Origin: Porogramme epimiltina | Taxonomy: Eukaryota; Basidiomycota; Agaricomycetes; Polyporales; Polyporaceae | Assembly: GCA_900155495.1 (NCBI GenBank) | Contig: FTLJ01000770.1 | Location: 1 to 39,011, forward strand | DNA length: 39,011 bases | Direction of reading: 5' to 3' | Shown here: positions 10,787 through 20,254 of the stretch, in pieces | How positions within the stretch are numbered: position 1 is the stretch's first letter | How the letters are laid out: each line of letters starts with the position of its first letter | Notes under the pieces: generated by a model | Told to the model about the DNA's origin: nothing | Seen by the model: the letters and a program-made list of their open reading frames with translations, nothing else | The model's database searches: none | Program-made: the position numbers and the translations under genes

Positions 10787-13104
10787 ATGTTCAGCCTCTC
10801 CTACCTCATCATTCTCTCGCTTTCTCTCGCAGTTTGCGTGAAAGCAGCCTCTCAAAACGTGAGTGTAGCACATTGGTGTCGCTATTAACCGTTGCTGATA
10901 TCCTAGAATCTCTACTCGCAGCCTTCAAAGATCCAATGGGGCCCATGCGATCCCTCCGTCGTGCAAGACCCATTAGTTTCGTGCGGCTTCCTAGAGGTCC
11001 CCCTTGACTACCACAACCCATCTGTCGGCAAGGCGCGGCTAGCTCTTGCGAAGGCTAACGCGACCAACACTCGCCTGGGCACAGTATATTTCAACCCAGG
11101 TGAGTAACCCTTTGGATTCGATCTGATAGTCGGGTATGCTGAGGACGATTGCGCAGGTGGCCCAGGAGGATCTGGTCTTTCTGTCCTCAATTCGAGTCGG
11201 GAGCTTCTGTTCGAATACACTGGGGGCCACTATGACGTGGTTGGCTGGGACCCTCGCGGTGTTGGAACCCAAACTTCGTGAGCTCTCCTTCGCTAAGTAA
11301 AGATGTGTTGAACCCATGTGATTTTCTAATAGCCCTGGAGAGATATTCTGCTACGACAGCATCGAAGAGCCGGAGACGCTTTTCAACGGGACGATCGAAC
11401 TCACCGGTATCGAGATGACTGGCAACTTCACCGACCCTGACGATATCCATGCACTATTTTCTCAAACCCAGCGCATGCAAGCTGCGTATGAGAAAGTCGG
11501 GCACCTGTGCGCGGAGCGGAACGGGGATGTGCTCAAATACGTCGGCACCGCAGCAACGGCCCGTGACATAGTGTCGATCGCAGACGCAATCGACGGCCCG
11601 CAGACTGCGATCAACTATGTCGGACTGTCATACGGAACGTTCCTAGGAAATGTGTTGATCAACAGTACGTCTTCGTCTGTCTAGGCCTAGTTCTTATACT
11701 AAAGTCTGACTACTCTCAGTGTTCCCCGAGGCAAGTGGCTATATGGCGATCACTGTGAGTGGCTGACATGTGTTGAAATTTTGACCACTAGCGCGTTGGA
11801 AGAATTATCTTGGATGGAGTCGTTGCGCCGAACATACTGGCTGACTCTGAATTGTCTCTGGTAAGTCCTTCTCGTACCCGGTGATTCCATATAGCGTCTC
11901 ACATATTCTCTTCAGAACTTCTTCCACCAACTCGCCTCGGCGGACGATGTATACAAAGGATTCTTTACCGGCTGTGCCCTCGCTGGCCCCACGGGATGTG
12001 CTATCGCTTCGCAAGGCCAAGGCCCGTTCGACGTCAACAACGTCATCCAGGCACTCTTCAAGGCGGCACACGACGCTGCGCGAGCTGACCCTAATGTGCC
12101 CATCACATCGGGCGAGATACGGCGTCGGTAACCTCCACTTGCCTTTGCATACACATGATCTGAACAAACCACCCTTGACACAGCCCAGCTCTTCAACGCC
12201 ATGCGCAGCCCCAGCTCTTGGTCGGAGACAGCAAATGTCGTATTTCCTCAGGTATTGCAGGTTGTCACGGCGGAGTCATCCGGCTCGGCCTCCGACTTGG
12301 CCCGGCGCGCTCCTTCGAAGGGTCGTAGAACTAACATACCATCGTCTCTGCTGAGGCGTGCCGGGTCAAATGACACGGTACAATTCACAACGCGCGCGAT
12401 ATTCTGTGGAGACAGCATCGATCTTCAAGGGACTACCATGGCGGAAATCTTTGATACACTCATTGCTACCACTCGCAATGTCTCCCACATGTGTACGTCC
12501 CCAGCCCTAGGTTGATCTACTACATCTTTCGCTCATGTGGGGTCATCTTTAGTCGGGGCGACTTGGCCTCAATCTACCGATTACTGCTCTTTCTGGCCTG
12601 TGCGTTCTGTGGAGCGGTATAGCGGGCCTTTTAATAATAAGCATGCGGGTACCATTCTCGTCATCGGAAACACAGTGAGCTTTCTCTGATGTTCATCGTG
12701 CTTTCCCGCTTATGTCTTGCCTGCAGTTTGATCCAATCACCCCTTTCGTTGGCGCGCAAATTGTTGCATCCGCGCTAGGAGGGACGCTAGTCCAGCAGAA
12801 CGGTTTTGGCGTAAGCTCTCTTTTTATCATTGTGCTGCGCTGCGCTTAATGGACTTGCTCATATCTCAGCACACGTCCATAGCCCAACCCTCTGCATGCA
12901 CTTTAGGCATCACTCAAGCATACATGACAAATGGAACGGTACGATCCTTTCCCTCCGACTTTGTTACTACATCGCTGACGGGTTACGCAATACCAGCTTC
13001 CTAACGGAAATGATACTGTGTGCGAGATAGATGACGACTTCGAGGTGTTTCCAGGAGTGAATACGCAAGCTATCCTCCAGAACATGCCCCCGAGCGATTT
13101 CTGA
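10787..13104 (+). CDS. Secreted alpha/beta-hydrolase serine peptidase, TAP-like (S33 type)
   Basis: Twelve exons join in phase to 565 aa: 10787-10858, 10907-11099, 11157-11277, 11333-11664, 11720-11730, 11792-11860, 11916-12123, 12184-12492, 12553-12674, 12727-12810, 12870-12938, 12997-13104. A signal peptide (MFSLSYLIILSLSLAVCVKA) marks it as secreted. NPGGPGGSG at about 87-95 is the oxyanion region of this family; the nucleophile is Ser228 in GLSYG; the acid is likely Asp481 in FDPITP and the base His508 in GHTS, giving a complete triad. Relatives release N-terminal peptides or act on esters; the natural substrate is unknown. Exon 5 is an 11-nt microexon followed by a GC-AG intron, and the exon 7 donor (GTCGGT) is non-consensus, so those joins are the weakest points. 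Confidence 0.88.
11731..11791 (+). other. GC-AG intron following an 11-nt microexon in the peptidase gene
   Basis: The donor reads GAG|GCAAGT and the acceptor CACTAG. Using the GT 30 bases further on would leave a 37-nt intron, too short for this genome, so the GC donor is preferred. The joined product reads FPE-RVGRIILDGVV, sensible for the hydrolase fold. Confidence 0.65.
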
Positions 13105-14022
13105 AGCGGGGTTTTCACGTGCCCACATGGACCATCGCCGGGCCATTATTCACTTCATCCCCTGTTCCTATCTCCTGGGTAATTTTAGCGTGTGGGCCCT
13201 TCCAAATATTGTGGCCCCTTTGCCGATATACTCGGACTTTTGACTGACCTCAATAACGGACTCACTACATACGACCCGCACGCCTTCTCACTGAGACAAT
13301 GAGATGCCGCGAAAGTTGAGGCCCGGCCCCTGTGATAGTCAGCATAGTGACGACGAATCCCGAAGAAGGGTCGACAGCGCGGCTGGAGTTAATACGCCAC
13401 CTTGTGGGTATTTTGGGATAAGACCATAGGCGCGCTCCGTCGCAGCGGAAAATGAGCTTGCAATGTCCGCATAGGTGGCAGTCAGTGCGTCGCACCGCGG
13501 CCGGCTCCCGCTTTGGGTGGCCAGTCACTCATGGAAGCACACACCTACTTATGGCGAAAGCGCCCGTTTGGCGTTCCATGGCCGCCGCGAATGGCGACCT
13601 GGTTCCGGAAACTTACGTGATTGCACATTAGGTAAACGACAGGGTGGTGACACGTGGCACAGTCCGTTCTCTCCTAGAGGCTCCGACTCTGCAAAACGGC
13701 GTTCGACCTTGTAGCCAGTCCTGTGCAAACACACACACACGCACGCACATTTTCGTATCGACACTACTTTGCCGCCAACAGTTGAACCGATAAGCTTTAC
13801 CAGCGATTTTCTCCCTTCAAGTGTTTTGGGCGTACTATCGCCCCTCACGGCAGCCGCTCCCAACAAAGACTTTGCCCTAGAAGACACTGGGTGGAGACCG
13901 TCGCGACATAAGTGAAGAGCCTGTGAATAATGCATGCTATGTACTATATTCTACTCCTATGCTCTCTCCAGTATTCTTTAACGCTAACCGCCCCCTAATT
14001 CAATAGGAATACGGCCATTTAC
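13105..14022. other. Intergenic with a CA-rich microsatellite
   Basis: About 920 bases with no supportable gene. The open frames 13265-13528 (-), 13475-13714 (+) and 13549-13935 (-) overlap one another and lack motifs. The right part should hold the promoter of the F-box gene. Confidence 0.45.
13729..13749. repeat. (AC)n microsatellite
   Basis: A short run of alternating AC that grades into GCAC units. It is ordinary simple sequence with no coding context. Confidence 0.8.
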
Positions 14023-15812
14023 ATGCCCCGTCGCACACCACTCAATGACGACATACTTGAACTTGTGTTCGGCCTCCTAGAGAATCGGTCTGACATCTCT
14101 GCGATGACCCGCGCATCTAGGTCCTTGCGTCGTTTAGGAGCCAAACACCTTCTAAAGAGGCGCATATCCTTCACCAATGGGGAAGAATTGCACTCGTTCT
14201 GCCTCTTCATGACAGCTGACATCACCGCTCGAGCTCCTTATTTGCGTCAGCTACACCTATGTCTCCCCTTTCTCAGTGATTGTTATGAAGATTCTTCGTC
14301 ATCCGACGATGATCAAGATGACTATACGGCGACGGAGCTCGAAGGGCTTAGATTGCTCCCCCGGATTCTTCGCCGCGCCAGTCGCCTTGAAGATCTCGGC
14401 ATAGACAATTGCGAAAGTCTTTTACAAAGATTTGAACGCCTTGCATTCGCCTTCACGTCACTCACTAGCGTGGAGCACCTCCGAATCTGCTCTTTTGGAG
14501 AGCTATCCTACGACATCGTTACTCAAATCACGTCCAATTTGCGATCTCTGAACATCTCTTTCCGCATGGACATCCCCGGAGCCCGACACAGAATTGACCG
14601 AAACCTCCCCTTCCCACACTTTCTCAGCATCCTCACCCACCACCCATCACTCGAAACGATCACCGCGCGGTACGTCAACATGTTGGAACACTGGCTCGAA
14701 AACATGCCAGACCCGCCCCTCGTGTTCCCGCACGTCCGCGCGTTGACCCTCCACAAGGTGGACAAGCCCAGCCTGGCCGCCCTCCACGCCGCGTTCCCGT
14801 GCCTCCGCGAACTCACTGTTTTCTCCATCAACTCCGAGCACGAATACTTCCAAGGCCTCGACGACGACAATAACGAGTTCAGCGCAGCGATGTGGCCCAC
14901 GCTCGACCTCCTCTGCGGAGATGCCTACTCACTCTTCGCCCTCGGGGTGAAGGAATGCTGCGTGCACCGCCTCGAGATCAGCCACCCTCTCAGCGAGACC
15001 GCGGAGGACGCCGTGTTGCTACTGAATATCGTCATCGCTGGTGCGAGCCCAACACGCCTCGTCCTGCACATTGGGTACAGGCTCCGCGAAGAGGGGGAGG
15101 ACGGCGAGTACAGCTCAGATGAAAACAGCGAATACAGCTCAGATGAAGACGTCGAGTACTGCGATCCCATTGCGCTCCTCCGCATGTGGGACGCCCTAGG
15201 CCCCCCAGATCATGGGAATATAATCACGCATCTTGCGCTCGACGTCTGTATCCTCTCTATCCCTCGGGAGACAGCTCGCAGAAATCTGGTGGTGCGTGTC
15301 TTTCCACGGCGAGAGCTCCGCAACTCTAACTCGTTATCGCGCACGAGTTTTAGATTACGCTCTGCGTGGCGCTGCCTATACTATTCTGCGGACTGAGAGT
15401 CCTTTCCCTCCGACTCGGAGGCGCTGATCGCCCACTAAAGGGCAACACGCCGATTCCCTATATTGAACGTCCACACGCAACTACCTTACTATGGACTATT
15501 GGGACCGATGAAGGGGCGTACGCAACCGCTTCCAAACTCTTCGACGGCATACCGACGTTGGAACACTTTGCGATATTCTTCAGAGACAAAACGCCGCGCC
15601 ATTGGCATAAACGTCAGGGTTCAAACTCTGCGGACGGTGTGGAGGAGATGACGTCGACGGACGGAGCTTTGTTCTTATGCCAGGAAGGGATCGAATTCGT
15701 TTCCCTGCCTCAAGAAGGGTCTAGAAGATGGACTGACGGGAACACCTGGGAGACAGACGAGGAGGATGAGGATGAGAGCCAGGATGAGGACGAAGGTGAA
15801 AATGAGATTTGA
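14023..15812 (+). CDS. F-box protein with leucine-rich repeats and acidic tail
   Basis: Two exons (14023-15291 and 15354-15812, 62-nt intron, phase 0) give 575 aa. The N terminus has an F-box-like helix set (LNDDILELVFGLLENR ... AMTRASRSLRRL) in about residues 6-45. The rest has irregular leucine-rich spacing (LRQLHLCLPFL, LRICSFGELS, LRSLNISF, VRALTLHKV) typical of the large agaricomycete F-box/LRR family, in which the F-box binds Skp1 of an SCF ubiquitin ligase and the repeats select targets. Two acidic tracts stand out: SSSSDDDQDD near residue 95 and a 24-nt tandem repeat giving two YSSDE units at about 362-377. The protein ends in an Asp/Glu-rich tail, and similar acidic sequence continues beyond the stop in another frame (15808-15888). 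Target unknown. Confidence 0.85.
15106..15153 (+). repeat. 24-nt tandem repeat, two copies, inside the F-box gene
   Basis: Two near-identical 24-base units each encode E-Y-S-S-D-E plus two variable residues. Being in frame, they lengthen an acidic Ser/Tyr-rich patch without disturbing the protein. Confidence 0.75.
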
Positions 15813-15888
15813 TGGGGATGAGGAAGAGAACGACGATGAAGGCAAAGGCCACGATGAGGGCGAAGACGAGAAACATGCTACTTACTAG
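15808..15888 (+). other. Out-of-frame continuation of the acidic tail of the F-box gene
   Basis: After the TGA at 15810-15812 the next frame stays open to a TAG at 15886-15888 and reads FDGDEEENDDEGKG, then HDEGEDEKHATY. Its composition matches the tail just before the stop. One extra T in the ATTT at 15807-15810 would explain the shift. It could be a real truncation, an allele difference or a sequencing error. Confidence 0.5.
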
Positions 15889-16401
15889 TTGATCTATCAC
15901 GGATTTCCTGTAGTATATTCTCACAATCCCAGCACCCTGCATACCGCCACGGCCGTCTCCGAAGTATCAACACGCCCGTTTCAAGCTGTGAGGCACTGAG
16001 TAGCAAGAGCCCCTGCACGATGAATAGTGCGTGCACAGCAGACACACATTCCCGCTCAGGACCACCGCGGGAACGGGTATGTATCTTTCCGACTCACCTC
16101 AGGTAGTGCACATCCTGGCGAAATTTCAACGTCGGCTCTGGCGTTCTCCCCGGAGCCACCTCCGACCCCGATCTCGGCACTGTTAGCTTGATGAATCATA
16201 AGAGACTGCGAAGGCGAAGTCCCTTGCCGTTGGACCGCACCCGACTCTCCGGCTTCGTTCAAGGAACCTGTCGGAGGAGGCGGATTCAGGTGTGACCGTT
16301 TTGTGAGCATTGCAATGGGTCGGTTTGATAACCTGTCTTCAAGATCCGTCGTGAGTCGACGGAAGTAACGAGAACACCACCAAACTCTAACGCCACGTCC
16401 G
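15878..16401 (-). CDS. Doubtful spliced hypothetical gene or remnant
   Basis: On the minus strand a frame bounded by an acceptor (GATAG before 16401) and a good donor (GAG|GTGAGT at 16098) encodes about 101 residues, beginning RGVRVWWCSRYFRRLTTD, followed by a Pro/Gly/Ser-rich part. A second frame from 16012 to a TAG at 15878 joins in phase 0 and adds 45 codons including RPWRYAGCWDCE. No start exon could be fixed and no family is recognised. The 3' part lies close to the tail of the F-box gene on the other strand. It may be a decayed gene. Confidence 0.25.
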
Positions 16402-17062
16402 CTATCAGCCCGACCATGTTCGTTTTAACGTCGAGCGACAGCACTCACGAGCCTCGTAGAAAGCCCGCGAAGGACCGCACGCACCGCAGTGGTACGGCAC
16501 CTAAGCTATCCTGGCGGGTCCAAGGGGGCCCACGGTATGCGTTCGAAGTCGGCTTGCGCCTGCGGCCCTCGAAGCTTGTTTCCGCCCCTCGCCCCTCAGG
16601 GCGTCTCCGGGACCTTTCCCTCCGCGCCGAGTCGGATCAGCGCCCCTCGCGAGGCCCAGGGCCGGGGGGCGAATGCGCAAAGGAGCCGAATGTAGGGCGG
16701 TGGAGACAGGATTAGCATGTGGGTTGTCGAGTTGCGTGTGGGCGAGAGCGACGGTGTTCACTGTTCACTGGTTGGAGCCCTGGAGGCTCGGAGGCTGTTT
16801 CCCACGCGCACATTTCGGCACGAGTTAGGAATTAGGTCATGCACCAACTTCCAGGCAGCAAGCACCTCGTAGATGAGCGAAAGGCAGAGTTTAGCGTAAA
16901 GCAGTGAAGCAGGGTGACTTTGAGTTCGTGGTCTCGGTCGTAAAAGGATCCCGGATAATGCTGGTAGTCAGTTCACGTGACTATGAGTCAGTCTACTGAC
17001 GTAGCCCCGAGTGTGCCCAGCCCACCAATGACCATGGTGTTCCCCCGAGTCTGTCTAATACT
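16402..17062. other. Intergenic, nothing recognised
   Basis: About 660 bases with a GC-rich middle (16540-16680). Overlapping short frames on both strands in this segment have low-complexity Arg/Pro/Gly composition and no splice support. Confidence 0.4.
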
Positions 17063-17489
17063 ATGGAACAACTCGAGGATCCCGATCATCTGTGCGCTTT
17101 CGATTTGACCCTCAAGGAATGCGCTTTGCTATGTCATCTCGGTCGGCTAGGGTGTCCTATGCTAAATTACATCGGACTCTCGAACTTCTAGAGTCGTGCG
17201 CGTTCTACTTTGCTGCCTATCGGGCCCAAATGAAGGTTGAAGTGTACAACCACGGAAAAATGGACAAGCGACTGCGTGGATGTGTTCTGATTTCCACGGC
17301 AATGGGGCGGTCAAGGATGATTTTTGCAAGAAACTTTGCGAGTATATCAAGGTGAGGCTTGAAGCAGAGGAAGCGCTGGGGTCATCGATGCATTCTCAGA
17401 ACACTGCCGCCTCCCAGGCAGACGAACAAGCCTATTTCGACAAAATAGCGGCAAGGATAGACCAGTGGGTGCCGCACTACGCGAGTTAA
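17063..17489 (+). pseudogene. Possible small gene or gene remnant, frames broken
   Basis: Three adjacent protein-like frames occur in order on the plus strand: MEQLEDPDHLCAFDLTLKEC from 17063; ESCAFYFAAYRAQMKVEVYN in the next frame; and DDFCKKLCEYIKVRLEAEEA through QADEQAYFDKIAARIDQW to a stop at 17489. A 40-nt intron could link the first two, but the second and third do not join with good splice sites. Either a poorly modelled small gene or a decayed one; no family recognised. Confidence 0.25.
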
Positions 17490-20254
17490 CATAGCTAGCT
17501 GCCGGTCGAGACGATGCATATCTGAGTTCCTCGCTAGTATCAATGAATCAAACGAGGAGCCTACTCTTCTCTCTCCGCGAACTTTAAGGGATGCTATACA
17601 AGTAACACCCGGGAGACCTTTAGGGATGTCGCCCGGTCTCTAAGCGCGTTTCCATGCCGAGTCGGACCGAGCAGCCCAACGGGCTCACGGACGGCACCCT
17701 ATAGCACCCGTCAGTATCGCGGTACGCTTTGAATAAAGTAGCGCCCCCATATTCGCTGATGGGATTCACCAGCGGAAAGGGCACCAATCAGAGCGTCAGA
17801 TGCTGAGACGCGCACGCCGAGGCGCAGTGTCTTCGGACCGCGCATACAGGGCCAGGAGACACTGCGCCTCGACGGGGAAGGTGGATGCGGAGCTACTTCC
17901 GTGGGCCACTCGGTCTGTGCGCCGTGCGTTCGAACTCGCGTCGCACATCTAAGTTATCGCGTGTGCACTCACCTAGTCCACCCATTTGCAGCCGCAGTAG
18001 CGCTACACTGCCTCGAGCGCCCGAGTGGACTGGGCAGGAACCGCGAAGGCTCGATGCCCGCTCTTCCGCGCAGCTCCGCAGCGCCTGGAGTATCAACTCG
18101 AGCGATCCCGGAAGACAAAATAGGGCTCAATTACAGACTTTGCGTTGAATATGTGGGCGCATATAGGGCCAGTCGGATCAATCGACCGGCACGGGGAGCC
18201 TGCCGAGTCGCCACAGACGAGGATGACGTCCGCTGCGGTGTGATATCCGGCCTGCGGTGGTTCGTCTGCGGACTGGGTGCGCTCGCTGCCGACGTCTGCG
18301 GAGGCGGGTGGCTTTGTATTCGGAAGGCGGACAAGGGAAGGGAGTGTCAGAGACGCATTCAACGCCTGTCCTAGATGGCGGCCCAGCGGTACTTGCTGCT
18401 GCGCGTCAGACGCGTTCCATCATGAACCGTAGTGGGCGCAGCGCAGGGAGGCAGGCGTCAGCGGCCGTACGTCACTGCGCAAAACCACCTGGTGCACCGT
18501 GCAAGGCTCCTTGGGAGGCTAAGCATTCTGGAGGTGAAATGTGTGAGCCGGCGAAACGAGGGCGGCGCAAAACGACAGTTGGACGACTTGCCTTGCGAGC
18601 GCCCCTGCCGGATCAGGAGTGGGCGCCGCACATACACACACACGGCCAAGTGGGCCAGTGCAGTGCGCCCCACACCTTTCCGACCCCGCCGCACAGGGAT
18701 AGACCTGGTGGCTGTGTCCCCCGACTTCAATTTGCCGCACGCTCCTCGACTTGTCTGTCGCAGGGCCGCCATCACCCCTGTCGAGGGGGCGGGCGCCCCT
18801 AGGACCCAAAGTATTGGCCGAGAATGTCGAGATGGGCGCAAGGGCCGTGCGCGGCTGCAACCGGGCGCGGGCCCGCCGGGCACCTGCCTGCACCTGCCTC
18901 GATCCGCCTGGTGGACGATCTTCCGGCGGCGCACCGGGAGTGCGCCGCCCACTCCTTTGGAGGGGCCCGCGTCCGTCGTGCCCGTCCGACAGATGCGCCG
19001 GCGTGCGTTCCGTGCGGCGGAGGCACCCCGCGCCCCCTCGCAGGCCTGATGGTTAAGTTCCCCGGGCCTTGTCCCGTCCGGGGCTGGAGGGCAGAAGCAG
19101 TGGAATGGAGCGCGTCCCGTTCGGTGGGGCTCCCGCTGGGCTGGTCCTAGACCTGATAGGGCCGTAGTACGTACTTACGTGGAGCCGCGGCCACCCTCCG
19201 AGAGCAACGAGGAGATTAATGTCGGTTTGTCAAGGACGGTGCTGCGAGGTGGATATCGATCGTGGCTCCCCGGGACCGCCCTAGCTCGTCGGGCGATCGA
19301 CACGCGACAGGCGTGGGTATACGTTGATGAGGACGTGGACCCGGATACGGTCGGCGATGACTAGCGTGTTTTGTCGCAGGATGTTGTGAGTCGACCAATC
19401 CCGGCGCGCCTCGGAACTGGGGCCGCCGGTGTAGATGTATGTCTTGCTCGCCTTGAGCCTCCTGATTCCGACGGTGGCCAAGCCGCCGCCTGCCGTTGTT
19501 GTCGATGCGATGTGCATCGGAGGGGAGACCTCGAGGGTACCGGATTTTCGTCGAGGCCGCCGCGTCGCGGTTCCGGGCCACGAGGGAGCAGGCGGAAAAG
19601 GCTCCCCCCACCGCGCTTGGCACCGGGCCAAAATAAAGGATCGGGGATGATGGATCTGTGGCTCGGGCGCCGTTTGACGACGTTGTCACGTCGCGTCGCG
19701 ATCGAACTCGAGTGTCGCGGCCGGACGGAGGGGGGGCGCAAGGGGCAGCGCGCCAGATGCTAGATGCCAGATGCCGCGCGCCCTGTGCTGGCCTGTGAAA
19801 CACATGATTCGGATCGGTCACTGCCTGTGCGGGTGCGTAAGCACGCTTGCCGAGGAGGTTGCGTGCGCGCGTAGAGCCGCGTAGGCGCGAGGGAAGGGAC
19901 GTCCGGCGTGTGGGTGTCGCGCGGTCGCGCGCAGGGCGTCGCGATCAGATAGCGACGGGGATTCGGGGACGATGAGCTGATCGCGCAGAGGGCGCGGGAG
20001 GAGCGGGGGGCTCTGGACGGGACGCAGCAGCTGCGGAGGGCGAGCCGCGAGGGGGGCGGGAGGACGGCCGCGCGCTGGGTGCAGCGGGGGCGCGGGGGCA
20101 GAGCCGGGGGAGTGGGGAAGCGCTGAGTCAGGGGAATTGGCTCAGACTGAAAAGGCGGGAGAATGACGCAGTAAGAATGCAGACGCGTCCGGCAGACACG
20201 GGCGGCAACTCGCTCCTCCTCCCTATACAACTCCTCCCACCTCATCTGATTCCG
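17490..20254. other. Gene-poor, GC-rich island
   Basis: About 2.7 kb without a supportable gene. From roughly 18400 to 20150 the sequence is strongly GC-rich with frequent CpG, so stop codons are rare and many overlapping frames appear on both strands, none with family motifs. One frame, 19435-19650 (+), begins with a signal-peptide-like MYVLLALSLLIPTVA but then turns Arg-rich and is not convincing. The right end should contain the promoter of the gene at 20255. Confidence 0.4.
17818..17871. repeat. Perfect 15-bp inverted repeat (hairpin) with 24-nt loop
   Basis: CGAGGCGCAGTGTCT at 17818-17832 is exactly complementary to AGACACTGCGCCTCG at 17857-17871. A wobble pair and one further GC pair extend the stem inward. 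It lies in a gene-poor stretch, and I see no target-site duplication or coding sequence around it. Confidence 0.75.

Noticed and set aside
15721..15942. Minus-strand frame with a strongly hydrophobic stretch
   Set aside because: It is antisense to the Asp/Glu-rich tail of the F-box gene. Antisense of GAY/GAR codons yields Ile, Phe, Leu, Val and Ser codons, which mimic a membrane helix.
19435..19650. Possible small secreted protein (signal-peptide-like start)
   Set aside because: After the hydrophobic start the sequence becomes Arg/Gly-rich, no splice partner or cysteine pattern is seen, and the region is open in many frames.
19216..19821. 201-aa minus-strand frame in the GC-rich island
   Set aside because: Low-complexity Arg/Pro/His/Ser composition, overlapped by three other open frames and no family motif.
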